From Acidobacteriaceae bacterium (GTDB taxonomy: Bacteria; Acidobacteriota; Terriglobia; Terriglobales; Acidobacteriaceae), in contig JAOAPC010000024.1 of the NCBI GenBank assembly GCA_025462735.1, positions 62,001 through 126,000 of the forward strand: a stretch of 64,000 nucleotides of DNA, read 5' to 3'. This document shows positions 54,601-62,231 of this stretch, in pieces. Under the pieces are notes generated by a model. The model made no database searches. It worked only from the letters and a program-made list of their open reading frames with translations, and was not told where the DNA came from. The stretch's first letter is position 1. Every line of letters begins with the position of its first letter. The position numbers and the translations under genes are program-made.

Positions 54601-54896
54601 ATCTCCACGCGTTCATTGGCAGAGTTGTAGCCGACCACCACCTGTCCCCATTGCTCGACCCCTGATTCACTCTGGACCTTGATGCGCGCATAGATTTCGC
54701 GGCGCCCGGTGCCGTCATTTTCAAACCGAAAAGAGGTGCGCAGCTTCTCGACGACGGACGCCTCCTGCGAATGGTCGATGACAGTTGGCGCGACCGGGTT
54801 GATTGGAGGCCCGGGGAGCGGGTTCGGCGCTGGCACCTGTGCCAGCGCGGTGGAAACAAGCAGCAGCGGTAGGAGAGAAAAATGGCGCGGCAACAT
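51681..54896 (-). CDS. Exported DUF3857/transglutaminase-like protein with TPR repeats
   Basis: This 1071-residue protein starts with a signal peptide (LLPLLLVSTALAQ). Residues about 50-250 are DUF3857. A transglutaminase-like core follows with Cys in AYGDCKDKHTLL, His in FDHVFTMV and Asp in WMDSTTE. From about residue 640 to 900 comes a run of TPR repeats (ALGWAYTTSRKYDDAAAAFNKALEID and similar). A Lys/Glu-rich stretch ('DKEKQKHASKEP') sits before the core. Such proteins are common in Acidobacteria and Bacteroidetes; the substrate is unknown. It is a single gene. Confidence 0.9.
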   Translation of the reverse strand: MLPRHFSLLPLLLVSTALAQVPAPNPLPGPPINPVAPTVIDHSQEASVVEKLRTSFRFENDGTGRREIYARIKVQSESGVEQWGQVVVGYNSANERVEIPFVRVLKLDGSTVTAPQDSVQDLSIPLERDAPVYTDYRQKHITVPGLRPGEELEYDFVTITQTPLATSQFWMEYDFAKFGTVLDEQLVLDVPKDRTIKLKTKPGNDPKIADDKDRRVYTWASSHVDKDEEEKKKDKEKQKHASKEPEVPAVQMTTFASWEEMGRWYASLEKDRRQPTPEIRARAAELTKGKTTDLDKIAALYDYVGPNFRYISLSFGVGRFQPHSAADVLHNAYGDCKDKHTLLASLLEASGYHASSVLINSGRKIDPDIPSPSQFDHVFTMVPLGKEKEEIWMDSTTEVAPFRLLASVLRKKQALIIPQDGVPHLEETPADPPMVNRQVSEMDGKVTEFGKLSAHVKYELRGDTELYMRMLFRHVPRNKWTEWVKQMNTFSGLTGEVSELNVSDPAQTHEAFKIDYKIEAANFLDWSKKKSDFPLPLSQINLADVDQDSADPVKIGSPIEYVYSLRLEFPAKYTERAPLPFSMKRDYAHYEATYKVQNNVFSAARTLVTSINELPSARSSDYLAFRHAVLTDATQHLSIDSSAAGSPTLSSDLKGDDLYDAAKASFDRGNYKSAIELFKRVVDADPKHKTAWMDLGRAYMLVRQTDDAIAAFKKQAELNPYDEYAYGALGWAYTTSRKYDDAAAAFNKALEIDPLSEYAHAALGSMYAEAHQYDKAAPELEKAVSLKPDDAGLQISLGDAYLNLSQDEKALAAFDRATEISATPEVWNNIAYQLSVKKAHLDRAQQYAESAVTAIANSLRNLSLDQLSDRDLAMVSALDADWDTLGWVYFARGDMEKAQKYVNAAWTLGEHGEVGDHLAEIYEKRGRKDDAIRTYAMSLSGLRPALETKGRLAALVGGDANVPKVVDQHRLDLQSLRTIKLGKTAPVSGTAEFFVIVTSSSGDAKVAAAKFISGEEKLKPLTENLRNSKIDFAFPDDTPTKILRRGILSCSQNSRECDFVMMLPEDVHSVD

Positions 54897-54953
54897 AAGC
54901 TATGCGCCGTTTGTATCGTATTACTGCCAGGGAAGCAAGTTACGCGGGTCGAA

Positions 54954-55058
54954 ACAGTACGGGCGAGGACGCCCGCGCCTCCACAATTGCGGGTTCGGAG
55001 TAACAGTACGGTGGGGGACTTGTCCGGAGCGGAGCGAAGGAGCACCCGCGCCTCCACA
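54954..55058. repeat. Direct-repeat pair ACAGTACGG...CCCGCGCCTCCACA
   Basis: The string starting at 54954 contains GGGCGAGGACGCCCG followed by CGCCTCCACA. A second copy starting at 55003 keeps both ends (ACAGTACGG and CACCCGCGCCTCCACA) but has a different middle. The family is shared with the pair at 39867-39930. It fills the gap between the transglutaminase and carboxypeptidase genes. Confidence 0.7.
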
Positions 55059-55066
55059 GCAAGGCT

Positions 55067-56716
55067 TTACTGTTGCCCCGACGTTGACTTGTCGATGAAA
55101 CCGGCTTCGTCGTTCTTCATCTTCTTCAGGCTATCCATCGGCAGGTAAACCATATGCCCGGCCGCATAGGTGGCGAAGGAAATCTGACCTCGGTACTTTG
55201 CCGGCAAGTCCAGGTGATCGAATGTGTAGTTCGCCGCATAATAAGGAGTGGCAAGATCGTAATAGCCTTCCATCACCAGCACTTTCAGAAACGGGTTTCG
55301 CACCAACGCCCGCCGCAATGCGATGGCCGTGTCGGGAAACCCTTCTATTCCCGATCCCCAATCCCATTTCTCTTCGAAGCCCGTGTCCCGCACAAAAAGG
55401 TAGTACGGCATGTCCACCTTATAGCCCAGCTCAGTGCGCAGGTAATTGTTGAATGCGGCATTGAAAGGCGGCAGGATGTTGGCTTCGGTAGGGTCGTAAA
55501 AAGGCGTATCCAGCAGGCCATTCGGATCCGGCCCGGTGTAGCGCGCATCGAGGCGACCAACGCGCAGTTTCTGATCGATGAGCAAGTAGTGCGTGAACTC
55601 CGGAACGTTAATTCGCAGATTCGCCTGATCGATTACTTCTTTGCTTAATCCGGTGAAGCGAGACATCTGTTCGATGGTCTTCTGCCGCTCGTCGGGAGAG
55701 AGTGCATCGCCTTTGGCCAATGCCCGCGCATAGTCGCCCGAGGCCCATTGCTCTGCTTCCTGTCGCGCTTTGTTCACATCCTGCTGAAGGTCTGGTGGCA
55801 GCTTGTGGTGATAGCCGGCGCTCATTGTGTAAGACGGAATGAGAAAAATGTAAGGCTCGTCGTTGGTCTTTTCGTCTTGCAGTGTCTGAAAATTCAGCAC
55901 TGTGGAAAGCAGGGTGATGCCGTTAAAAGAAATTCCCTGCTGGCTCAGATCGCCGGCGATTCCGGCCGAACGCGTGGTCCCATAGCTTTCGCCCAGCAGA
56001 AACAGCGGGGAACTCCAGCGCTCATAGCGCGTGATGTACATGCGAATGAATTCGCCGAAGGCATTGATGTCGCCCTTCACGCCCCAGAACTTCTTTGCAG
56101 TCTCGGTATTTTCAGCGCGGCTGAAACCAGTGCCAATGGCATCGACCAGCACCAGGTCGCTCTTGTCGAGCAGGGTGTAGGGATTGTCTTGAACACCATA
56201 AGGCGCAGGCGGCAGAAAGCCTTCCGGATCCAGCACAACCCGCCGCGGGCCGAGCGCGCCCATGTGCAGCCAGATCGAAGCTGATCCTGGCCCGCCATTG
56301 AAGGCAAACGTCAAGGGACGCTTCGAGACCTCTTGCCCGTCCAGCGTATAAGCGACAAAGAACATTTCGGCTTCGATCTTGCCATCGCCGCGCTTGATGG
56401 GGAGCCGTCCCGCGGCGGCTGAGTATTTCAGCGCTTTGCCGTTGACAGAGATCTGGTGATGAGTCACCACCGGCGGGACTTCGGCCATGTCATAGTGCTC
56501 TTCTTTTTTGTCGTCGCCAGGTTTCCCTTCTGTCGGCGAAGGAGGGGGCGGGGTGGTCTTCGCCGCCGGTTCCTCTGGCTTTTGCGGCTGAGTTTGTTTC
56601 TGCTGCTGCTTCTTCTGCTGAGCAGTCGGCTGCGGTTGCGTCTGAGTTTCGTTTTGCTGCTGCGCGACGGCGGTGGTCAGCAAGGTGGCAATCATTAGAA
56701 CGAGCGATGAACGCAT
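55067..56716 (-). CDS. Exported serine carboxypeptidase (S10)
   Basis: This 549-residue protein has a signal peptide (first 18 residues), then a Gln/Lys/Pro-rich low-complexity linker (about 19-65). The alpha/beta-hydrolase domain has the oxyanion segment FNGGPGSAS, nucleophile S244 in GESYGTTR, the acid in MEGYYDLATP and the histidine in YAAGHMVYLP. These match the S10 family, which trims C-terminal residues from peptides. GGAGAAA lies just before the ATG. It precedes nothing in its own direction; the next gene left is on the same strand after a repeat. Confidence 0.92.
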   Translation of the reverse strand: MRSSLVLMIATLLTTAVAQQQNETQTQPQPTAQQKKQQQKQTQPQKPEEPAAKTTPPPPSPTEGKPGDDKKEEHYDMAEVPPVVTHHQISVNGKALKYSAAAGRLPIKRGDGKIEAEMFFVAYTLDGQEVSKRPLTFAFNGGPGSASIWLHMGALGPRRVVLDPEGFLPPAPYGVQDNPYTLLDKSDLVLVDAIGTGFSRAENTETAKKFWGVKGDINAFGEFIRMYITRYERWSSPLFLLGESYGTTRSAGIAGDLSQQGISFNGITLLSTVLNFQTLQDEKTNDEPYIFLIPSYTMSAGYHHKLPPDLQQDVNKARQEAEQWASGDYARALAKGDALSPDERQKTIEQMSRFTGLSKEVIDQANLRINVPEFTHYLLIDQKLRVGRLDARYTGPDPNGLLDTPFYDPTEANILPPFNAAFNNYLRTELGYKVDMPYYLFVRDTGFEEKWDWGSGIEGFPDTAIALRRALVRNPFLKVLVMEGYYDLATPYYAANYTFDHLDLPAKYRGQISFATYAAGHMVYLPMDSLKKMKNDEAGFIDKSTSGQQ

Positions 56717-56800
56717 AATTTCTCCGGGAAATGGGGATTATACGATGCCAACACGTTTGCTGGCGGTCGTCGGGCGGAGGCGCCACAAAAAAGGGCTAGC

Positions 56801-57271
56801 TCAGACTACGAGGATTTTTGTGGCCCAGCCCATGGCTTGGGCCGTGAGCTTTGGATTGGTGAATTGCGCATTTTTCCCTGCGAAGTCGGCTTCGACCACC
56901 CCACGGGCGGCCGCGCACTTCCCTCAAACGAAGATTGGTATCTTAAGCTCGATGACTTTGGCCAATGCATCTTTAAATGGCGGCCAGCCGACGGGCGTGA
57001 CACTGTCTGAAACCGGGGTGCGCATGAGAACGGTGGCGTCGCCCGCAATCTCAATGCGAACTTCGTTGCCGGCATCTTTCAAGGCCGCTGCCCAAACAAA
57101 AGGGAAGTTCGCGCGAGTTGGATTCTCGGAGCCGCACAGTCCTACCAGCAGGAACTTCTGACCCGTGGAACTCTCGGGTTCGGTGGCTACTGCAGAAGCG
57201 GCACTGGCTCCCGCAAATACGGCGCCGTACGCATGACCGGCGGATTGAAGCATAGAACGGCGTGTAGGCAT
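56801..57271 (-). CDS. DsrE/F-family protein with in-frame UGA: candidate selenoprotein
   Basis: Reading through one UGA (56924-56926) gives a 156-residue protein. The N-terminus has a Tat-like signal (PTRRSMLQSAG). Residues 38-115 match the DsrE/F fold (FLLVGLCGSENPTRANFPF, then LAKVIELKIPIFV). The UGA at residue 116 falls where relatives read a Cys (IPIYVCGxC), giving U-G-K-C. The frame then continues family-like for 40 codons (AAARGVVEADFAGKNA, then MGWATKILVV) to a normal stop. A GC-rich stem-loop starts 11 bases after the UGA. The small DsrE-like protein probably carries thiol/selenol redox chemistry outside the cytoplasm. If the cell does not make selenocysteine, this is a Cys-to-stop pseudogene or a truncated 115-residue product. 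It is transcribed divergently from pgeF. Confidence 0.7.
56893..56913 (-). promoter_or_regulatory. Candidate bacterial SECIS stem-loop
   Basis: Bases 11-31 after the UGA (minus strand) form an eight-pair stem (two G-U) that can close further to a small apical loop reading (C)GUG(G). The loop lies about 19-23 bases after the UGA, inside the 16-37-base window usual for bacterial SECIS elements, and has G at the loop start. A weaker lower helix (GAAGU with ACUUC) can extend it. It is inside the coding frame, as bacterial SECIS elements are. Confidence 0.5.
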
Positions 57272-57361
57272 CGGATGGCCTCGTCGCGGGATGTTAGCAC
57301 ACTGTCCTTTTTTGGCGAAGCCCGCTCAGGGGTTTTTCCCAGCGATTGCTAAGATAACGTT

Positions 57362-58303
57362 GTGGCAACCAAAACAAAGTTAAAAAAGACAAAGACAAAA
57401 AAGAAATCGATAACGATAAAGCCAAGCGCTAAGAGCCTAAACATTCTTCGCGCTGCCTCGGTTGCTCGCACACCTTGGCTGGTGCACGGCTTCAGCACAC
57501 GCACGGGGGGATCCTCAAAGTGTTATGGCGGGCACGCACTTAATCTGGGATTCACGGCTCACGATTCGAAGGCCGCGGTAGAACAGAATCGACAAGCATT
57601 TATCTCCGCAATAACTCAGGACGGCAATCGTCTGGGCGTGAAGGCAAAGTGGCGAATGGTCAACCTGCGCCAGATCCACTCTGACCTGATTCATCACATT
57701 TCGGAAGTTCCTAAAGATAATGCCCCGCTCGCGGGCGATGGAATGGTGACAAACGTTCCCGGAATTCTGTTGTCGGTCCTGACTGCGGACTGCCTTCCTG
57801 TGATTCTGGTTGATCGCAAGCGGCGGGCAGTGGGCGTTTTTCATGCGGGCTGGCGGGGGACCGTAAAACGCATCGTGGAAAAAGGCGTCGGCGAGATGTA
57901 CCGCTGGTTCGGAACTGGTCCCAGTGATCTGAAGGCGGCGATTGGGCCGGGAATTCGCGGGTGTTGCTATGAAGTGGGCCCGGAAGTGCGGTCCGCTTTC
58001 GAAGCCCAGTTCAGTTATGGAAGCGGTTTGTTCCGCGAAACCAAAGAAAGAAACGAGGTCCACGAGAGATATCCGTTGTTTTTTCTGACCGCACGCGCCC
58101 CTGGCCACAGCGAACTGCCAAAGAAAATTTTTCTCGATCTCGCCGAGGCCAACCGGCGCCAACTCATCGACACGGGAGTTCCGGCGAAGAACATCTCAGA
58201 TCTTGGTCTGTGCACGTTTTGCAAGAAGGATATGTTCTTCTCGCACCGGGCCGAAAAAGGAGTGACAGGCAGAATGATGGCGGCGGTGGGAATAAGAGCC
58301 TAG
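57362..58303 (+). CDS. pgeF: Peptidoglycan editing factor/polyphenol oxidase-like protein PgeF
   Basis: This 313-residue protein has the YfiH/PgeF signatures LTADCLPVILVD, VFHAGWRGTV and GPGIRGCCYEVGPEV, whose Cys and His residues bind zinc. Family members remove wrongly incorporated L-serine from UDP-MurNAc peptides, and older work calls them laccases. A very Lys-rich N-terminal tail (about 20 residues) precedes the domain. The start is GTG at 57362, 90 bases from the divergent DsrE-like start. Confidence 0.88.
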   Translation: MATKTKLKKTKTKKKSITIKPSAKSLNILRAASVARTPWLVHGFSTRTGGSSKCYGGHALNLGFTAHDSKAAVEQNRQAFISAITQDGNRLGVKAKWRMVNLRQIHSDLIHHISEVPKDNAPLAGDGMVTNVPGILLSVLTADCLPVILVDRKRRAVGVFHAGWRGTVKRIVEKGVGEMYRWFGTGPSDLKAAIGPGIRGCCYEVGPEVRSAFEAQFSYGSGLFRETKERNEVHERYPLFFLTARAPGHSELPKKIFLDLAEANRRQLIDTGVPAKNISDLGLCTFCKKDMFFSHRAEKGVTGRMMAAVGIRA

Positions 58304-58308
58304 CTATT

Positions 58309-58330
58309 GGACAGCCGAGGGCGGCTGTCC
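58309..58330. terminator. Hairpin between convergent genes
   Basis: GGACAGCC (58309-58316) pairs with GGCTGTCC (58323-58330) around a six-base loop, starting five bases after the pgeF stop and ending before the stop of the leftward gene. There is no T-run, so it may be a palindromic repeat acting as a transcript end rather than a classical intrinsic terminator. Confidence 0.5.
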
Positions 58331-58345
58331 CCACGCGAGCACTAA

Positions 58346-58699
58346 TTAGACGGAAGCAGGTTGTGGCTCGCTTACCGCGCCTTCCAAATGCTGGAGGGTC
58401 TGCTGCACGGTGAGCGAATACATCTCGCGCCCCACGCCTTCCCCGGATTCGAGTGCGGTCTTCAAAAAATGGCCGGCGATGGCGATGGCCAGCGGGTCAG
58501 TAATGATCTTGGTGGTGCGTTTTTGATATTCGTTCCACGCCATTAGCGGAAGAGCGACCCAGACCGGCCGGCCATCAACCAGAAACTTGATGTCTACAGC
58601 ATCGGCATGGCGGGTAGCGACGGCAACAATCAGCGCCTGATAAATGCAGTGGACCTGCTTCTTGGTCCAGCGATCGAATGCATGAAAGTCCCGATACAT
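58346..58699 (-). CDS. Hypothetical protein
   Basis: This 117-residue soluble protein shows no motif I know. It contains 'RHADAVDIKFLVDGRPVWVALPLMAWNEYQ' and a helical C-terminal half ('LAIAIAGHFLKTALESGEG'). ATG at 58699 is chosen; the frame extends 13 codons to a TTG. It lies between pgeF (convergent) and the GH2 gene (same strand, 75-base gap). Coding is supported by an uninterrupted frame with balanced composition and by lack of a competing frame. Confidence 0.6.
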   Translation of the reverse strand: MYRDFHAFDRWTKKQVHCIYQALIVAVATRHADAVDIKFLVDGRPVWVALPLMAWNEYQKRTTKIITDPLAIAIAGHFLKTALESGEGVGREMYSLTVQQTLQHLEGAVSEPQPASV

Positions 58700-58774
58700 G
58701 GAAGTCAAACTATACCAATCGCCACTGGCCAACCGCAATTCGCGGAGTGATGAGGCCAGCGGCTGTGTAGCGGG

Positions 58775-61285
58775 TTATTTCTTCGCAGTTAAAGCCGATT
58801 CTGTCCGGATCTCGATCTCTGCCTTTGTTAAACCGTCGCCGGTTGCGGTCACATGAATCGTGCCGGAATCTGGACGTGATCGCAGAATCAGCAGCGCCAT
58901 GCCGCTGAAGGCTTGGCGATGGTCAACGTGGAACGGCTCGGTAGTCGCGGCATTTCCGTTATCCACCCCAGCAATGTCACCAGCGCCAGTGACATTGAAG
59001 TGAATGAGATTGTCTGCCAGCGGGCAAAGATTTCCATCTTTGTCTTCGATTCGGACGGTCACATAGGAAAGATCGTCGCCGTCGGCATGAATCACGTTGC
59101 GGTCCGCCGCGAGCTTGATTCGGAATGGAGCCCCGGCCGTGCGTATCTCTTGTACAGCGACTTGCTTTCCGCCCGAGTACGCAACCGCCATCAATGTGCC
59201 CGGCTGGTAAGGCACTTGCCATATGAGGCGATACTTGGTCACGAACTTTCCGCTGTCGCTCACGTTGCGGCCGACGGGCATCTCCCATTGATCGCTGAAG
59301 CGCTTTTTTCGACCCAGGGATTTTCCGTTCAGAAATAGTTCCACCTCTTCCGCATTGGTAAACGCCATCACGGGAATGGCTTGCCCGTCCTGGCCTTCCC
59401 AGTTCCAATGCGGCAGGATGTGAACCATCGGCTTGGTGGTCCACTCGCTCTGGTAGAGGTAATAGCGGTCTTTGGGAAAACCGGCGAGATCGACTAAGCC
59501 GAAATACGAGCTGCGTGCCGGCCAGTCGTGCCCCTGTTTGCCATCGAAATATGGGGTGGGCTCGCCGATGTAGTCGAAGCCTGTCCACACAAATTCTCCG
59601 AACACGTTGGGAAACTTATCCTGATAGGTGAACTCCACGTCGGGGCAATAAGCCCAGAACGGCGCGACCGTGTCGTAGCTGCTGATCTGGTGCGAAGGCG
59701 GCTTCTGATAAGCGACGAGCGGCAGATCGTAGACGCCGCGAGAGCTCACACAGGAGGCGGTTTCTGAACCGAAAATCACCCAGCTGGGGTGTTCGTGCAT
59801 GATCTGCTCGTAACGCATGGGCTGGTAGTTGAAGCCCTTGATGTCCACGTTGTCAGCGAAGTGGTTGCGAATTGCGTCGGCCCATTCATTCATCGCCGAA
59901 GTTGTGGGGCGAGTTGGATCTTCTTCGTGAAAGAAATCTGACAGGCGTTTCGCTTCCTTCCAGCCGTCGACCGAGTTTTGCTCCGGAATTTCGTTGCCGA
60001 TGCTCCACAAAATAATGCTGGGATGATTGCGATCGCGTCGTGCCAGGTCACGCAGGTCCCGCTCCGACCACTGGTCGTAATATTTGCTGTAGCCATTCGG
60101 TACCTTCGGAATGCGCCACATGTCGAAGGCCTCATCCATGACCACCAGGCCCATGCGGTCGGACAACTCGAGAAGTTCCGGCGAAGGCGGATTATGACTG
60201 GTGCGGATTGCATTCACCCCAGCGGCTTTCAAAATTTCCAGCTGCCGCTCTGTAGCCCGGCGATTCACCGCAGTTCCCAGCGCGCCGAGATCGTGATGCA
60301 GGCAGACGCCGTGCAACTTGCGCGGCTTGCCGTTCAGCAGGAAGCCTTTGTCGCGGTCAAATGCAATGGTGCGAATGCCGAATGTGGTCGAGTACTTGTC
60401 GATCACACGCTCACCCTGAAGAACTTCGGTGACCAACGAATAGAGAAAAGGACGTTCCATGTCCCAACGCTGCGGTTTTGGAACCGTCAAACTCGCAGGA
60501 ATAGTGCGACTCGCATTGCCGGAAATAGCAACCGTATCGCTCGCGGGTTTGCTTACCGGTTTTCCGGATTGATCGAAGATCGTGTTGCGAATGATTACGT
60601 TAGCTTCGTCAGCTGTTTGGTTGCGGATCTCGGCTTTGATCGCGATGGTAGCCTTTCCATCCGAAACTTCCGGCGTGGTGACGTAAGTACCCCACTCCGC
60701 CACATGAATCGGTGCGGTAATGTCCAGCCAAACATTGCGGTAAATGCCCGCGCCAGGATACCAGCGCGAAGCGTTCGGTTCGGGCGCCAGGCGTACGGCC
60801 AGCACATTTGTCTTTGAGCCAAAGCGGAGGTGCGGGGTCAGATCGAAGAAAAAACTAGAGTAGCCATATGGACGCCCGCCCAATTCTTCTCCGTTCAGCC
60901 AGACAGTGGAATTGGACATCGCGCCATCAAAGACGACGGTGAAGGTGCGACCGTTTGCGTTTTGGGGCAACAGGAAAGACTTGCGATACCATCCGGTGCC
61001 GGAAACAGGCAGTCCCCCGGTTTCTGGATTTAGCTTCTCGTCAAATGGCCCTTCAATCGCCCAGTCATGCGGCAGGCGGAGCAGCGTCCAGTGAGAATCG
61101 TCAAAATCGGGCTTTTCTGCCCCCTGAGCTTCACCTTTATAAAAGCGCCAATTGGTATTGAAACTGATGCGCCGCTCACCAGAAATTCGTACCGCCGCCA
61201 GTTGCGGGCCGGTTGCGGCAGCTGCCGTTGTCGACACCAGAACGCACAACGCCAGGAATCCCAAGCCCGCAACTTTTGTGATCAT
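58775..61285 (-). CDS. Exported GH2 beta-galactosidase-type glycoside hydrolase
   Basis: This 836-residue protein has a signal peptide (VAGLGFLALCVLVSTTAAAA). Its order is an N-terminal sugar-binding jelly roll ('PHDWAIEGPF', 'GWYRKSFLLP'), an Ig-like domain, and the TIM barrel with the acid/base Glu in WSIGNEIPEQ and the nucleophile Glu in IFGSETASC. C-terminal Ig-like domains follow. This matches family 2 beta-galactosidases/beta-mannosidases. AGGAGA five bases before the ATG at 61285 fixes the start. It is likely involved in plant or fungal polysaccharide use. Confidence 0.92.
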   Translation of the reverse strand: MITKVAGLGFLALCVLVSTTAAAATGPQLAAVRISGERRISFNTNWRFYKGEAQGAEKPDFDDSHWTLLRLPHDWAIEGPFDEKLNPETGGLPVSGTGWYRKSFLLPQNANGRTFTVVFDGAMSNSTVWLNGEELGGRPYGYSSFFFDLTPHLRFGSKTNVLAVRLAPEPNASRWYPGAGIYRNVWLDITAPIHVAEWGTYVTTPEVSDGKATIAIKAEIRNQTADEANVIIRNTIFDQSGKPVSKPASDTVAISGNASRTIPASLTVPKPQRWDMERPFLYSLVTEVLQGERVIDKYSTTFGIRTIAFDRDKGFLLNGKPRKLHGVCLHHDLGALGTAVNRRATERQLEILKAAGVNAIRTSHNPPSPELLELSDRMGLVVMDEAFDMWRIPKVPNGYSKYYDQWSERDLRDLARRDRNHPSIILWSIGNEIPEQNSVDGWKEAKRLSDFFHEEDPTRPTTSAMNEWADAIRNHFADNVDIKGFNYQPMRYEQIMHEHPSWVIFGSETASCVSSRGVYDLPLVAYQKPPSHQISSYDTVAPFWAYCPDVEFTYQDKFPNVFGEFVWTGFDYIGEPTPYFDGKQGHDWPARSSYFGLVDLAGFPKDRYYLYQSEWTTKPMVHILPHWNWEGQDGQAIPVMAFTNAEEVELFLNGKSLGRKKRFSDQWEMPVGRNVSDSGKFVTKYRLIWQVPYQPGTLMAVAYSGGKQVAVQEIRTAGAPFRIKLAADRNVIHADGDDLSYVTVRIEDKDGNLCPLADNLIHFNVTGAGDIAGVDNGNAATTEPFHVDHRQAFSGMALLILRSRPDSGTIHVTATGDGLTKAEIEIRTESALTAKK

Positions 61286-61389
61286 ATTTTCTCCTCGCGT
61301 TTCCACGCTCGCGCAGGGCGTCGGGATTGACAGGCCATAATTCGCGCGAGGCACACTTGATCCGACCGCCTAGACCGGCAGTGCGATTA

Positions 61390-62169
61390 TTACGAAGTTG
61401 CCGCTTCTTTCGCCGGAATCCAATAAACTTCTTCCTTCAAATGTTGCTTGGTGAAGCCGATGCGCTTCAGAATGCTCTTACCGTTTTCAATCATGTCGGG
61501 ATGGCCGCACAGGTAAGCTACGGAATTGGTTCCGTCCAGGCCCCACAGGTCTGAATATTTGCGCATCACATCGTCGACGCGCCCCATTTCTCCCGTCCAT
61601 TTCTCGTCATCCCATGGCCGGCTGACGGTGGGTACATATTCCAGCCAGGGAACCTCAGCTGCGAATTTGCAGAGTTCATCGTTGTAGCCGAATTCCCACG
61701 AACGGCTGGCGCCGTTCAGGATGAAGAGCTTGTGCTCGCCTTTGAAACTCCCATCCTTCCATCCGCGATAAAGCGTGCGTACATAGCTTACGAATGGTGC
61801 GACGCCGGTGACTGTCGAGACCATAAAGTGATTGGTGCGTCCGCTTTTCTCGTCCAGCGTAAACAGGCCTTTCGCGGACTTGCGCATCAACAGTTCATCG
61901 CCGGGCTGCAGCGCAAAAATCTTCGGTGTCAACTCTCCCTGAGGAACCAGCTCAAAGAAAAACTCGATTTCTTTTTCGAGCGGAGACGAGACGATCGAAT
62001 AAGCGCGCTCACTGCGTTTATCCGGTGTCTGCACTCCCAGAGTTGCGTATTGGCCGGGCTTGAAGGTAAACGGACCTCCGGGATCGACACGAATCATCCA
62101 TAAGTCCGAAGCAAAATCGGCCCGCTTCACGATCTTTGCGCGGTAAAACTTGTCATCAGGAATATCCAT
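61390..62169 (-). CDS. fpr: Ferredoxin--NADP+ reductase
   Basis: This 259-residue flavoprotein shows the FAD-binding RAYSIVSSP, the NADP-binding TGVAPFVSYVRTLYR, and 'YLCGHPDMIENGKSILKRIGF' near the end. Such enzymes pass electrons between NADPH and ferredoxin or flavodoxin. The C-terminus lacks the aromatic end of plastid-type enzymes and ends with an extra short tail. It is a single gene. Confidence 0.88.
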   Translation of the reverse strand: MDIPDDKFYRAKIVKRADFASDLWMIRVDPGGPFTFKPGQYATLGVQTPDKRSERAYSIVSSPLEKEIEFFFELVPQGELTPKIFALQPGDELLMRKSAKGLFTLDEKSGRTNHFMVSTVTGVAPFVSYVRTLYRGWKDGSFKGEHKLFILNGASRSWEFGYNDELCKFAAEVPWLEYVPTVSRPWDDEKWTGEMGRVDDVMRKYSDLWGLDGTNSVAYLCGHPDMIENGKSILKRIGFTKQHLKEEVYWIPAKEAATS

Positions 62170-62231
62170 TGAGGCCTCGCGATTAAGCCACTCAGTTTAC
62201 AGGAAGTTTTGGGCAGGATTTCGTTGACCGA

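Noticed and set aside
53766-54665. 299-codon plus-strand frame
   Set aside because: Antisense to the DUF3857/transglutaminase gene, which has a signal peptide and catalytic triad.
56806-57075. Alternative minus-strand frame over the DsrE-like gene, suggesting a frameshift
   Set aside because: Its translation is Ser/Pro/Arg-rich and unrelated to DsrE; the original frame continues correctly after the UGA, so a frameshift is not needed.
59978-60817. 279-codon plus-strand frame
   Set aside because: Antisense to the GH2 enzyme around its acid/base glutamate.
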